The notes: generated by a model from the letters alone, not told the origin. Shown: positions 16,895-25,616, counted from the stretch's first letter. The stretch is 64,000 bases of DNA from Nonomuraea coxensis DSM 45129 (GCF_019397265.1 NZ_CP068985.1:2088501-2152500); one strand, 5' to 3'. Made by a program: numbers and translations.

Positions 16895-18148
16895 TTATGC
16901 GGCGGGGTTCAGTACGGCAGGCTGATGGTCGCAGCCGGTGGGCTGCTGGGAGTTGCGCTCTTTCTGTTCGTGTCGCTCGATCCGGGCCAGCAGGTCCTCG
17001 AGGTCGGCCGGGGTGAACTTCCATCTGAAGGGCCGGGCGGTCTCGTTGTAACGACGCTCGAAGGCGATCAGCCGGTGTTCGACCTGGTCAAGGCTGGTGA
17101 AGTCGTTGGGTGTGACGACTTTGCGCTGCACGATGGAGAAGTAGATCTCGATCTGGTTGAGCCACGAGGCATGCACGGGCGTGTGCACCATGACCGCGTT
17201 GGGGAAGCGTGCGGTGAGCCGGTCGGCGGCGGCTTTGCCACGATGGCTGGAACCGTTGTCGACGATCCAGAACACGCGCTTGGCCGAGGCGTAGGGCTCT
17301 TGGGTCATGACCTGGGTGACCAGGTCCATGAACGGGACGATCCCGGTCTTGGCCGAGCAGCGGCCGAACACGCGAGCGGCGTGGACGTCGTAGGCGGCCA
17401 GGTAGGCCAGCGCACCACCGCGCTCGTAGTCGTGGTTGACGCGCATCATCCGTGCTATGCCCGGGGGCAGGGTGGGGTGGCAGCGGCAGCGGGCTTGAAT
17501 GGAGGTCTTCTCATCGGCGCTGATGACGTACTCATCGTCGCCGAGCGCAAGGTCGTCCCAACGGCGCGCGTATAAGTCGAGCACGCGAGCAGCCTTGTCG
17601 GCGAAGTGAGGGTCGCGGATGAAGATCCACGATTGATGCCGCCACGGTCTGAGCGTGTCCTCGGCCAGAATCCGGCGCACCGTGGAGGCCGAGATCGCCG
17701 CTGCCAGGCTGCGGGTGACGGCCTCGCGCGCCAGTTCGGGGCAGCTCCAGCGCGACAGCGGCGCGCCGGTCTCGGCCGGGAGTTGGCAGGCCAGTGCCTT
17801 GATCTCGGCGCGCTGGAGCGGGCTGAAGGCAGGTGGCCGGCCGGAGCGGGGCCGATCGGTCAGGCTCTTGATGCCATCCTGGCTGCGGTAGCGTCCCCGC
17901 CATAACCGCACGGTGTCCACCGTCACCCCGCGACGCTGGGCGATCTTGTTGTTGGAGTAGCCATGCGCGGCATCCAGGATGATCTGGACTCGGACCACGA
18001 GCTGGTAGGCAGCGGTGTGGGAGTAGGCGATCTTCTTAAGCCGCTGCCGTTCGGCGGCGGTCAGCGTGATCAAGCGAGCGCGACAGCGGGGCACCGAGAT
18101 CTTTCTCCAGTCGATCTTCACGAATGACCCGCCGACTTTGCCCGGCAT
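16895..18148 (-). CDS. IS630-family transposase
   Basis: This is the DDE transposase that moves the surrounding element. The 417 residues contain N-terminal helix-turn-helix parts (NNKIAQRRGVTVDTVRLWRGRY and SLTDRPRSGRPPAF), a winged-helix stretch, and the catalytic triad: D in YVISADEKTSIQ, D in VFWIVDNGSSHRG and E in ASWLNQIEIYFSIVQRKV. The ATG at 18148 is chosen from the family's usual start; the same frame stays open up to 18406 but that part is a shadow of the divergent passenger gene. The coding sequence is intact, so the element may be mobile. Confidence 0.93.
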   Translation of the reverse strand: MPGKVGGSFVKIDWRKISVPRCRARLITLTAAERQRLKKIAYSHTAAYQLVVRVQIILDAAHGYSNNKIAQRRGVTVDTVRLWRGRYRSQDGIKSLTDRPRSGRPPAFSPLQRAEIKALACQLPAETGAPLSRWSCPELAREAVTRSLAAAISASTVRRILAEDTLRPWRHQSWIFIRDPHFADKAARVLDLYARRWDDLALGDDEYVISADEKTSIQARCRCHPTLPPGIARMMRVNHDYERGGALAYLAAYDVHAARVFGRCSAKTGIVPFMDLVTQVMTQEPYASAKRVFWIVDNGSSHRGKAAADRLTARFPNAVMVHTPVHASWLNQIEIYFSIVQRKVVTPNDFTSLDQVEHRLIAFERRYNETARPFRWKFTPADLEDLLARIERHEQKERNSQQPTGCDHQPAVLNPAA

Positions 18149-18187
18149 GTGCCAGTGTGTGCACGCCTGACACGCCTGCACGGCAAG

Positions 18188-18517
18188 ATGGCGGTCATGC
18201 CCGCGATCCCCGCCTCGACCAAGACCTCGCTGGACCAGCGGCTCACGCTGCACGCCAACGAGCACTGGCCGCAACTGGTCACGGTCCACGTGCGCTACCA
18301 CGGCCAGTTCGCCTACGTTGAAGGACAGCTCACCGACGGCGGCACGCTGCCCCTGATGCGGCTGCGTTACGGGGGCTCGGCCACCTACTGGGGGCTGGCC
18401 ATCCACACCCCCAGCAACGACCGCTACGAGGCCGCACCCTGGTTCAGCGGCACCCCTCAGGACGCCCTGGACCTGGTCTGCGATCTCTACGTCACCAGCA
18501 TCGACTCCTGGCGCTGA
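18188..18517 (+). CDS. Passenger protein of the IS630-type element, unknown function
   Basis: This 109-residue protein is divergent from the transposase and lies inside the inverted repeats, so it travels with the element. It reads TSLDQRLTLHANEHWP, VRYHGQFAYVEGQLTDGG, LMRLRYGGSATYWGLAIHTPSNDRYE and ends with DALDLVCDLYV. The mix of beta-strand-like segments and conserved aromatic residues suggests a small folded domain. I do not know its role. Two in-frame ATGs (18188, 18197) are possible starts; neither has a strong ribosome site. The codon use is like a real gene. Confidence 0.65.
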   Translation: MAVMPAIPASTKTSLDQRLTLHANEHWPQLVTVHVRYHGQFAYVEGQLTDGGTLPLMRLRYGGSATYWGLAIHTPSNDRYEAAPWFSGTPQDALDLVCDLYVTSIDSWR

Positions 18518-18604
18518 AGCACGATCAGTCTCGGCCCGTCAACCCCCGAGAGACTTCTAGGCGGCACCACTTAGTCTGGCCGGATTCGGGCAGGGGCGTC
18601 TGCT

Positions 18605-19078
18605 ATGGCGATGACGATGAAGAAGGCGCTGCTGCGGACTGGTGTGGCCAGTGCTGCGACAGCGATCGCGGGGTCAATCGGAACCAATCCTCGTAGTCGC
18701 TGGTATCGGCGGTTGCGGAAACCTGGCTGGCAGCCGCCGGCGCAGGCGTTCCCGCTGGTGTGGACGCCGCTCTACGCGCTCATCGCGTTCGGGGGCGCTC
18801 GGGCACTGGCCCATGGGAACGGGCAGCAGCAGAAGGCCGTCGAGCGGGCCCTGGCTGGAAATCTGGCCCTCAACGCCACGTGGTCTGCGATCTTCTTTCG
18901 CGCACGTTCGCCTCGATGGGCGTTGGCGGAGATCGGTGTGCTCAACGTCTCGAATGCCATGCTGGTCCGGCAGGCTATGAAGGTCGATCGCGTGGCAGGG
19001 GTTGTCCTGTTGCCTTACGCGGCGTGGACTCTGTTCGCGACGGCTCTCAACGCTTCCATCGTGCGGCGTAATCGCTGA
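18605..19078 (+). CDS. TspO/MBR-family membrane protein
   Basis: TspO-like proteins are five-helix membrane proteins that bind porphyrins and other ligands. This 157-residue copy has the signature stretches of the family: RLRKPGWQPPAQAFPLVWTPLYALIA, NLALNATWSAIFF and LLPYAAWTLFATALNASIVRRN, with the tryptophans and prolines in place. Five hydrophobic segments can be counted. It starts 33 bp beyond the IS630 right end, so the insertion may have cut it off from its own promoter. The genomic context gives no hint of a partner. Confidence 0.88.
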   Translation: MAMTMKKALLRTGVASAATAIAGSIGTNPRSRWYRRLRKPGWQPPAQAFPLVWTPLYALIAFGGARALAHGNGQQQKAVERALAGNLALNATWSAIFFRARSPRWALAEIGVLNVSNAMLVRQAMKVDRVAGVVLLPYAAWTLFATALNASIVRRNR

Positions 19079-19625
19079 CTGCTTGCGGGTGAGCGCGTGG
19101 TCTGACTCTGTGCGGGCGCGGCTCGGCGGGGCACGCGGCCAGTGGAAGGCGGCCAGGCGATCGGCGATCAGGGGGAAGTCGTGCGCATTGGGCGGTGGTG
19201 AACTATGCGCCGCGGCGGGTGCTTGTCAGGTCGGGCTGGGCGATTGGGTCGGGTTGCGTCCGCGGGATGGGCAGGGCCTGCGTCCGCGGGATGGGCAGGG
19301 CCTGCGTCCGCGGGATGGGCAGGGCCTGCGTCGGCCTGAGCAGGCACTAGGCAGGGTCTGAATAGAGTCCCTTGAGCTGGTCTGAGATTGAGCTGGCCTG
19401 AGCTGACCAGGCTTAGATCAGAGTTGGGGCTGAGCTGGGAGGACTGGGCTGGGGGGATTGGACCGGGCTGGGGCTGGGCTGGACTGGGTGGTGCTGGTCT
19501 GAAGCGGCTGTCGGGCCTGGGCGGCGTTCTGGTCTGCCTTCAGGGGCGGTGTGTGAGGTTATTGCGGTTGGTGTGGGTGGGGTTGAGGGGAGCGGGCGGT
19601 CTGGTGGGGCGCGGGGGTGCTTGGG
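19079..19625. other. About 550 bp of G-rich repetitive DNA
   Basis: No supported gene. It contains a 24-bp tandem repeat (19255-19336) and, from about 19385 to 19510, many short variants of GGCTGGG and GAGCTGG on the plus strand, a composition that could form G-quadruplexes. The minus-strand gene at 19626 ends here. Confidence 0.55.
19255..19336. repeat. 24-bp tandem repeat, about 3.4 copies
   Basis: The unit TGCGTCCGCGGGATGGGCAG plus GGCC is repeated exactly at 19255-19278, 19279-19302 and 19303-19326, then breaks off after about 7 matching bases. It does not belong to any supported gene. Confidence 0.9.
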
Positions 19626-20753
19626 TTAGGTGAGGCGGCGAAGGGCTTCGGTCAGGGCTGTCAGGCGGGCGGGGGAGGCCAGGCCCGCGTGGTACAGGTG
19701 GAAGTCGGTGGCGCCGGCCTTGGCGTACGTTCTGAGGTGGTCGGCCAGGACCGATGCGTCCGCTGGGCGTGGGGGGAGCGCAAGGACGTAGGCGCCCACG
19801 CGTTGGGCAGGCGTGGTCAGGGTGGTCAGGTGTGTGAGGCGGGATGCGTCCTCGGTGGGGTCGCCCCAGCAACTTGCCACCAGGACGTCGGCGGCCGGGT
19901 CGCCTGACGGGAGAGCGGCGAAGGCGCCGGTTGCCCAGGGGGACGGGTTGGCGTGCAGGGCGATGGGGATGTTCGGGGCGATTTCGCGGGTGGTCGCCAG
20001 GAGGCGTTTCCGTAGGGCTGTGGAGAGGGCGACGCGGGTGGTGCGGACTTCGTCGGCCAGGGGGCCCAGGGCTTCTTCCATGGTCAGGAAGCCGGAGGTC
20101 GAGAGGGTGCGATCGAGGGCTGCGCGGACTCTTGCTTTGGTGGGCGCCGGATAGCGGGGGGCGCAGGACGCGCAGAAGCAGACGGAGAGCAGGTCGGAGT
20201 CGACGGCGGTCCAGTCGGCGCCGGACGTCTTCTCGTGGACGCTCAGGTGGCTGAAGCCCATGGGGCCGCAGGCCTCCAGGATGAGGCCGTCAGGAGCGGC
20301 GACCGTGAGGATTTCCCTGACGAGGCGGTCGCAGTAGTCGAGGACGTCGTCGTGGGCGGGGCACAGCGCGTATGGGTATGGGTCGTTGAAGGCGTTTCGG
20401 ACGGTCAGGTCAGGGTTTGCGGCGCCCAGGTGGGAGTTGTGGGTCAGGACCGTCCAGGCGTGGACCTTGAGGCCGGCGGCTTTGAGGGCGTCCCTGGCTT
20501 GGAGGTAGGCGTCGGCCGGTGTCCAGGTCGGGGACGCTGGGACCAGACGGGCCCAGGCGGATTTTCGTACCGGGAGGTAGAAGGCGGGGTACGGCACGTC
20601 CAGGACGCGGTGTGACGGGTGGTACGGGGTGGCGGCGCGGGTCGAGTGGTAGCTGGCGGCCAAGGCAATCGCGTCCACGCCGAGTGCGGCCAGGCGGTCG
20701 GGCGCTGAGGGGTCGCCGACCACGTCCCAGAGGTAGACGTAGGCGATGTTCAT
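19626..20753 (-). CDS. Hypothetical protein, possible glycoside-hydrolase-like TIM barrel
   Basis: This 375-residue protein starts MNIAYVYLWDVVGDPSAPDR and shows alternating strand/helix segments (GVDAIALAASYHS, GLKVHAWTVLTHN, GLILEACGPMGFSHLSVHEK, IPIALHANPSPWATGAF). A cysteine cluster CFCASC resembles that of some uncharacterised glycoside-hydrolase-like families. No catalytic pair can be assigned with confidence. It lies downstream of the glucarate-type dehydratase on the same strand, with ~290 bp of repeat-rich DNA between, so it may belong to the sugar-acid island. The same frame is open further upstream, but that part is a shadow of the dehydratase. Confidence 0.65.
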   Translation of the reverse strand: MNIAYVYLWDVVGDPSAPDRLAALGVDAIALAASYHSTRAATPYHPSHRVLDVPYPAFYLPVRKSAWARLVPASPTWTPADAYLQARDALKAAGLKVHAWTVLTHNSHLGAANPDLTVRNAFNDPYPYALCPAHDDVLDYCDRLVREILTVAAPDGLILEACGPMGFSHLSVHEKTSGADWTAVDSDLLSVCFCASCAPRYPAPTKARVRAALDRTLSTSGFLTMEEALGPLADEVRTTRVALSTALRKRLLATTREIAPNIPIALHANPSPWATGAFAALPSGDPAADVLVASCWGDPTEDASRLTHLTTLTTPAQRVGAYVLALPPRPADASVLADHLRTYAKAGATDFHLYHAGLASPARLTALTEALRRLT

Positions 20754-20910
20754 GGGACTGCTCGGCTCCTGGGGGTGAGACGGCTGTGAGGGAGTGGCTC
20801 GCTGCGGGTGGTGGCGGAGCGGCTGGGGGAGGGTGGCGGCGTGTGGTGGCGGCGGCGTGGGTGGGTTAGGGGGCGGGAGGCGTAGAGGATTGGGGACGGG
20901 GTTGGGCGGG

Positions 20911-20984
20911 GTTGGGAGGTTGGGCGAGGTTTGGCGGCGTTGGGAGGTTGGGCGAGGTTTGGCGGCGTTGGGAGGTTGGGCGGG
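20911..20984. repeat. 28-bp tandem repeat, about 2.6 copies
   Basis: Units at 20911-20938 and 20939-20966 are identical (starting GTTGGGAGGTTGGGCGAGGT), with a partial third copy. The surrounding intergenic region (20760-21040) is very G-rich on the plus strand and includes further shorter repeats of GGTTGGG. Confidence 0.9.
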
Positions 20985-21046
20985 GGTAGCGGGCTGACAG
21001 CGGGGGCAGGGGTTGACGGGCTGCCGGTCGGGGGCAGAGGGAGGGG

Positions 21047-22303
21047 CTACCAGCGGGGGCGGGTGGCGGAGAAGGTCGGGTCGAAGCGCTGCATGTACGT
21101 CGTGTCGTCCCGTGCCACGATTCCGCACCTCTCGTACTGCTCGTGCATGCGGGCCAGCGCGTCCCTGTCGAGTTCCACGCCCAGGCCGGGGGCGGTGGGG
21201 ACGGGGACGGCGCCGTCGACGAAGCGGAGCGCGCCGGGGGCGATGACGTCCTGGCCGTTCTGCCAGGGGGTGTGGGTGTCGCAGGCGAACGTGAGGTTCG
21301 GCGTGGCGGCGGCGAGGTGCGTCATGGCGGCCAGGCTGATGCCGAGGTGGGAGTTGGAGTGCATGGACAACGACAGGCCGAACGTCTCGCACAGGCTGGC
21401 CACGTGGGAGGAGCGGACGAGGCCGCCCCAGTAGTGGTGGTCGAGCAGGAGTACGCCGATCGCGCCGGCGGCGATGGCGGGCGGCAGGTGGCCGGGGGTG
21501 ACGACGCACATGTTCGTGGCGAGGGGCATGGGTACGGAGGCGGCCACCTCGGCCATGCCGGAGATGTCGGGAGTGGGGTCCTCCAGGTACTGGAGCATGC
21601 CGTCGAGTTCGCGGCCGACTCGGATGGAGGTCGCGACCGTCCAGGCGGCGTTCGGGTCGAGGCGGAGGGGCACGCCGGGGAATGCCTCGTGCAGGGCCTT
21701 GATCGCGGCGATCTCCTCGTCGGGCGGGTGGACGCCGCCCTTGAGCTTGATCGACGTGAAGCCGTACTCCTTGATGAGGAGGGCGGCCTGTTCGACGATG
21801 CCCGCCGGGTCCAGCGCGGTGCCGAAGCGGTCCGGTTCGTCGCCGGGGTGGCCGGCCCACTTGTAGAACAGGTACGCGCTGTACTCGACGGCGTCGCGGG
21901 CGCGGCCGCCGAGCAGGTCGACGACGGGCACCCCGGCCGCCTTGCCGCGAATGTCCAGGCAGGCCACCTCGAAGGCGGCGAAGACCCGGTCGACGCTCTT
22001 CTCCTTGGTCGCGACGCCGGTCAGGCCGTGCAGGTCGGTGACGACGTCGCCGACGGTGGCGGCTACGCGGGCGTACATCGCGTTCATGGCGTGGACGTCG
22101 AGCCCGACCAGAGCCTGCGCGCACTCGCGCACCTTGCCGAGGTGCCCGAGGTCGCCGTAGGTCTCGCCCAGCCCGGTCAGTCCCTCGTCCGTGACGACCT
22201 CGACAATGGTACGGAGGGCCCACGGCTCGTGGACCCCGGCGGCGTTGAGGAGGGGCGGATCCCGGAACGCGACCGGAGTGACGTGGATCTCCCTGATGAT
22301 CAT
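21047..22303 (-). CDS. gudD: Enolase-superfamily glucarate dehydratase
   Basis: It would dehydrate D-glucarate (possibly also L-idarate or galactarate) to 5-keto-4-deoxyglucarate. The 418-residue protein has the two-domain enolase fold. A capping domain comes first, then the barrel with the KxK motif in SIKLKGGV, metal ligands in RLDPNAAW and YLEDPTPD, the HH in LLLDHHYWGG and SMHSNSHLGIS, which match the glucarate-dehydratase subgroup rather than mandelate racemase. It is divergent from the semialdehyde dehydrogenase gene with a shared promoter region containing an operator-like palindrome (22315-22328). Substrate choice within the aldarates is inference. Confidence 0.88.
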   Translation of the reverse strand: MIIREIHVTPVAFRDPPLLNAAGVHEPWALRTIVEVVTDEGLTGLGETYGDLGHLGKVRECAQALVGLDVHAMNAMYARVAATVGDVVTDLHGLTGVATKEKSVDRVFAAFEVACLDIRGKAAGVPVVDLLGGRARDAVEYSAYLFYKWAGHPGDEPDRFGTALDPAGIVEQAALLIKEYGFTSIKLKGGVHPPDEEIAAIKALHEAFPGVPLRLDPNAAWTVATSIRVGRELDGMLQYLEDPTPDISGMAEVAASVPMPLATNMCVVTPGHLPPAIAAGAIGVLLLDHHYWGGLVRSSHVASLCETFGLSLSMHSNSHLGISLAAMTHLAAATPNLTFACDTHTPWQNGQDVIAPGALRFVDGAVPVPTAPGLGVELDRDALARMHEQYERCGIVARDDTTYMQRFDPTFSATRPRW

Positions 22304-22314
22304 CTCGACCGCCG

Positions 22315-22328
22315 TCCATGTATGTGAA
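22315..22328. promoter_or_regulatory. Operator-like site TCCATGTATGTGAA (sugar-acid regulon)
   Basis: It lies between the divergent gudD and aldehyde dehydrogenase genes. It fits TYCANGTATSTGRA, found also at 25669-25682, 28793-28806 and 28869-28882, all at gene starts of the same island. A second, weaker palindrome TGGACAAGTATCCA lies at 22344-22357. The most likely binder is the IclR regulator encoded at 24855-25616. Confidence 0.6.
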
Positions 22329-22408
22329 CAAGAGACAGATTTGTGGACAAGTATCCAGAACTGTAAGAATCAGGCTGAAGAAGTGTCAAGACTCCGAAGG
22401 GCCATTCG

Positions 22409-23884
22409 ATGATCTACGGACACGACCCCAGGACCGGCCAGACCGTGGGCGACGCCCTGCCAGAGACCGACACCGCCGACGTCGACCTGGTCGTTTCCGC
22501 CGCGGCGGCGGCCGGGCAGGCCTGGCGGGCCACCCCGGCAGCCGAGCGGGCGCAGGCGCTGGAGGCGGTCGCCGACGCCCTCGCCGCGCACGTGGACGAG
22601 CTGTGGCAGCTCGCCGACCAGGAGACCGCACTCGGCGAGGTACGCCTGCGCGGCGAGGTCGCCCGTACGGCGGGGCAGTTCCGGCTCTTCGCCGAGGTGA
22701 TCAGGGATGGCGGCTACCTGGAGGCGATCATCGATCACGCCGACGCCTCCCTGACCCCGCCGCGGCCGGACGTACGGCGGATGAAGCACGCGCTGCCGGG
22801 CGTGGTGGCGGTGTTCGCGGCGAGCAACTTCCCGTTCGCGTTCTCGGTGGCCGGGGGCGACACCGCCTCGGCGCTGGCGGCCGGATGTGCGGTGGTCGTG
22901 AAGGCGCACCCGGGGCACCCCAACACCTCCGAGCGCGTGGCGAAGATCGTGCGGGAGGCGCTGCCGTACCCGGATCTGCTGGGGCTGGTCCAGGGCATGC
23001 GGGCCGGAGGGGACCTGGTCAAGCATCCGCTGGTGGCGGCGGCCGGGTTCACCGGGTCGGTGGCCGGGGGGAAGGCGATCCAGAAGCTGATCGACGAACG
23101 GGAGACGCCCATCCCGTTCTACGGCGAGCTCGGGAGCGTCAACCCGGTGGTCGTGCTGCCGTCCGCGCCTGTGGACAAGGTGGCGGCCGGGTTCGCGGGG
23201 TCGGTGACGCTGGGGGTCGGGCAGTTCTGCACGAACCCGGGGCTGATGTTCGTGCCCGAGGGGGACGAGCTGCGCAAGGCGCTCGTGGAGGCGGTCGAGG
23301 GGACGAGCGGCGGGCCGATGCTGGCCGAGCGGATCAGGGACGGCTACCTGGGCGGCGTCGAACGGCTCGGCGAGCTGCGGCTGCTGGCCGAGGGCAAGGC
23401 CGGGGAAGGGAGCTGGGCGGTGACGCCCAAGGTGTTCACCACCGATGTGGACACCTTCGCGGGGAAGCTGCCGGAGATCGGGGAGGAGTGCTTCGGGCCG
23501 GCGTCGATCGTGGTGACGTACCGCGAGGTGGGGGAGCTGCGGGCAGTGCTCGAACGGCTGGACGGGTCGCTCACGGCCACCGTCCACGGGACCGATCCTG
23601 ACGAGGCGGCTGAGGTCGTCGAGGTGCTCGGGCGCAAGGCGGGGCGGCTCATCTGGAACGGCTGGCCGACGGGGGTCGCGGTGTGCTGGGCGATGCACCA
23701 CGGCGGGCCCTGGCCGTCGGCCACCACGACGTCCACCTCGGTCGGTGCCACGGCGATCGAGCGGTGGGTGGCGCCGACGGCGTACCAGGACTGGCCGGAG
23801 GCGCTGCTGCCGGACGAGCTGAAGGACGGCAACCCGCTCGGGATTCCGCGGCGGGTGGATGGGCGCCTGCGACTCGGCGGCTGA
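22409..23884 (+). CDS. 2,5-dioxovalerate (ketoglutarate semialdehyde) dehydrogenase
   Basis: This is an NAD(P)-dependent aldehyde dehydrogenase that would oxidise 2-oxoglutarate semialdehyde to 2-oxoglutarate, the last step of aldarate breakdown. The 491 residues include AASNFPFAFSVAGGD (start of the cofactor domain), VVKAHPGHP, FTGSVAGGK, the general base E in YGELGSVNPV, the nucleophile C in GVGQFCTNPG, and EECFGPASIV. The wording of these motifs (SNFPFAFSVAG, KAHPGHP, QFCTNPG) is that of the ketoglutarate-semialdehyde subgroup. The ATG at 22409 has AAGGG about 9 bp upstream. Pathway neighbours on both sides support the role. Confidence 0.88.
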   Translation: MIYGHDPRTGQTVGDALPETDTADVDLVVSAAAAAGQAWRATPAAERAQALEAVADALAAHVDELWQLADQETALGEVRLRGEVARTAGQFRLFAEVIRDGGYLEAIIDHADASLTPPRPDVRRMKHALPGVVAVFAASNFPFAFSVAGGDTASALAAGCAVVVKAHPGHPNTSERVAKIVREALPYPDLLGLVQGMRAGGDLVKHPLVAAAGFTGSVAGGKAIQKLIDERETPIPFYGELGSVNPVVVLPSAPVDKVAAGFAGSVTLGVGQFCTNPGLMFVPEGDELRKALVEAVEGTSGGPMLAERIRDGYLGGVERLGELRLLAEGKAGEGSWAVTPKVFTTDVDTFAGKLPEIGEECFGPASIVVTYREVGELRAVLERLDGSLTATVHGTDPDEAAEVVEVLGRKAGRLIWNGWPTGVAVCWAMHHGGPWPSATTTSTSVGATAIERWVAPTAYQDWPEALLPDELKDGNPLGIPRRVDGRLRLGG

Positions 23885-23935
23885 CGGATGGGCGGCGGGG
23901 GAGACGGGTGGGGGGAGACGGGTGAGGGGGAGGGG

Positions 23936-24841
23936 TCAGGCGGTGGCTATGCGCAGGCCCGCCGCCAGGATCCGCTCCAGCCGCCCCACATGCTCCACCG
24001 ACGGATCCACCAGCGGCGCCCGCACCCCGCCGACCTCCAGCCCGCGCAGCCGCACCCCCGCCTTCACCAGCGAGACCGCGTACCCGGGCACGAGGTCGCG
24101 CAGCTCCACCAGCGGCAGGTAGAAGCCGGTCAGGAGCCGCCGCACCAGCCCCTCGTCCCCCTCGGTCAACGCCCTGTGGAAGGCGATCGCGATCTCGGGC
24201 GCGAACGCGAACACCGCGCTGGAGTACAGCGTCACCCCGAGCCCCCGGTAGGCGGGCATGGTGAACTCGGCGGTAGGCAGCCCGTTGAAGAAGGTGAAGT
24301 CCTCGTGGCCGGCCTCCCGGACCCGCAGGATGATCCGCTGCAGCAGGTCGAGGTCGCCCAGGCCGTCCTTGAAGCCGACGATGTTCGGCGTCCGGGCGAG
24401 TTCGGCCACGGCCTCGGGGGTGAAGCGGGCGTTGCCCCGCTGGTAGATGATCACCGGCAGGCCGCCGGCGTCGGCCACGTCGCGGACGTACCGGACGAGG
24501 CCGGCGGCGGGGGCGTTGACGAGGTAGGGGGGCATGAGCAGCAGCCCGTCGGCGCCGCGGGCGGCGGCCTCGCGGGCGAGGGCGCGGGCGGCGGGCAGGG
24601 TGCCGCCGGCCCCGCCGAGCACGGGCACCCGCCCCGCGGCCGCGGTGACGGCGGTGGCGACGGCTCGCCCGTACTCGCCGGGGTCGAGGGCGTTGAACTC
24701 GCCGGTGCCGCACGCGGTGAACACTCCTCCCGCCCCGGCCGCGACCCCGTCGGCGACGTGCCGGGCGAGCACCGCTTCCGCGAGCTCGCCGGCGGCGTCG
24801 AACGGGGTGACAGGGAAGAAGAGAACACCTTCTAGCCGCAT
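23936..24841 (-). CDS. 5-dehydro-4-deoxyglucarate dehydratase
   Basis: This is a DapA-superfamily enzyme that removes water and CO2 from 5-keto-4-deoxyglucarate to give 2,5-dioxovalerate. The 301-residue TIM barrel has ACGTGEFNAL (in place of DapA's GTTGES), the active-site tyrosine in VIIYQRGNARFT and the Schiff-base lysine in IVGFKDGLGD. These fit the keto-deoxyglucarate dehydratase branch. The ATG at 24841 is chosen because AAAGGA lies 6 bp upstream; a TTG directly before it would add one residue. It follows the IclR gene by 13 bp, one operon. Confidence 0.9.
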   Translation of the reverse strand: MRLEGVLFFPVTPFDAAGELAEAVLARHVADGVAAGAGGVFTACGTGEFNALDPGEYGRAVATAVTAAAGRVPVLGGAGGTLPAARALAREAAARGADGLLLMPPYLVNAPAAGLVRYVRDVADAGGLPVIIYQRGNARFTPEAVAELARTPNIVGFKDGLGDLDLLQRIILRVREAGHEDFTFFNGLPTAEFTMPAYRGLGVTLYSSAVFAFAPEIAIAFHRALTEGDEGLVRRLLTGFYLPLVELRDLVPGYAVSLVKAGVRLRGLEVGGVRAPLVDPSVEHVGRLERILAAGLRIATA

Positions 24842-24854
24842 CAACGGTCCTTTC

Positions 24855-25616
24855 CTAGCGGATGCCCTCCCGGCGGAGGGTGGCTGCGAGCTTGCGGGTG
24901 TGCTTGATCACCGCTTCGGTGACCCGTTCGACCTCGGCGGGCGGCAGGGCCGCGGGCATGGAGCAGCTGATCGCGTCCGTGGCCGGGATGCGGTAGTCGA
25001 CGGCCACGGCGACGCAGGCGACGCCGAGCGTGCCCTGCTCGCGTTCGCAGGACCAGCCCCGGGTGCGCACCTGGTCCAGCTCGCCGGTCAGTTTGCCCAG
25101 GTCGGTGATGGAATGCTCAGTGAGTCCCACGAGGGGGTCGGGGAGCAGGGCCACGACCTCGTCGTCGGTGAGCTGGGCGAGCAGGACCTGGCCGAGCGCG
25201 GTGACGTGGGCGGGCAGGCGGCGGCCCACCCTGGGGATGACGTGCGCGGCCTCACGCGACTCCCTGGTCGCCAGGTAGAGCACGTGCGCGCCGTCCCGGC
25301 GGGCGAAGTGCACGGTCCGCCCGATCTCGTCCCGCAGGTCCTCCAGGGTTTCCTGGGCGAAGGGCAGCGCGGGATCCTTGTCGAGGTACGCCGTCCCGGT
25401 GAGCAGCGCGTGCGGCCCGATCCCGAACGCCGATCGGGCCGAGTCGGTCTCGACCCAGTTGAGCTCGACCAGCGTGCGCATGAGGGCGTGCAGGCTGCTG
25501 CGCGGGAAGCCGGTGCGCTGCTGGAGCTCCGACAGCGTCAGGGTGTCGTGCGACTCCGCCAGCGCTTCCAGGATGCGTACGGTCCGCTCGGCGGACTTGA
25601 CCAGCTGGGGCTCCAT
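24855..25616 (-). CDS. IclR-family transcriptional regulator of the sugar-acid island
   Basis: The 253-residue protein has an N-terminal winged helix (about residues 8-68: AERTVRILEALAESHDTLTLSELQQRTGFPRSSLHALMRTL) and a C-terminal IclR effector domain (about 85-250), which binds small organic acids in this family. It is co-transcribed with the keto-deoxyglucarate dehydratase and lies between that gene and the ABC importer. An operator-like palindrome lies ~50 bp upstream of its start, so autoregulation is likely. A sugar acid or a pathway intermediate is the probable effector (inference). Confidence 0.9.
   Translation of the reverse strand: MEPQLVKSAERTVRILEALAESHDTLTLSELQQRTGFPRSSLHALMRTLVELNWVETDSARSAFGIGPHALLTGTAYLDKDPALPFAQETLEDLRDEIGRTVHFARRDGAHVLYLATRESREAAHVIPRVGRRLPAHVTALGQVLLAQLTDDEVVALLPDPLVGLTEHSITDLGKLTGELDQVRTRGWSCEREQGTLGVACVAVAVDYRIPATDAISCSMPAALPPAEVERVTEAVIKHTRKLAATLRREGIR

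Larger units (their letters stand above)
16866..18571. mobile_element. IS630-type insertion sequence with a passenger gene
   Basis: About 1.7 kb bounded by imperfect inverted repeats: AGTGGTTCGCGCTGTAAATC at 16866-16885, and the reverse complement of 18552-18571, which reads AGTGGTGCCGCCTAGAAGTC (14 of 20 positions match). TA dinucleotides lie at both edges (16865-16866 and 18572-18573); IS630-family elements duplicate a TA target. Inside are the transposase (minus strand) and a divergent 109-codon gene. The exact edges are uncertain by a base or two. Confidence 0.7.

Noticed and set aside
19626..22331. A single 901-codon minus-strand gene joining the hypothetical protein with gudD's region
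   Set aside because: The upper half is in a different frame from gudD and is its shadow; the ATG at 20753 starts the real gene.
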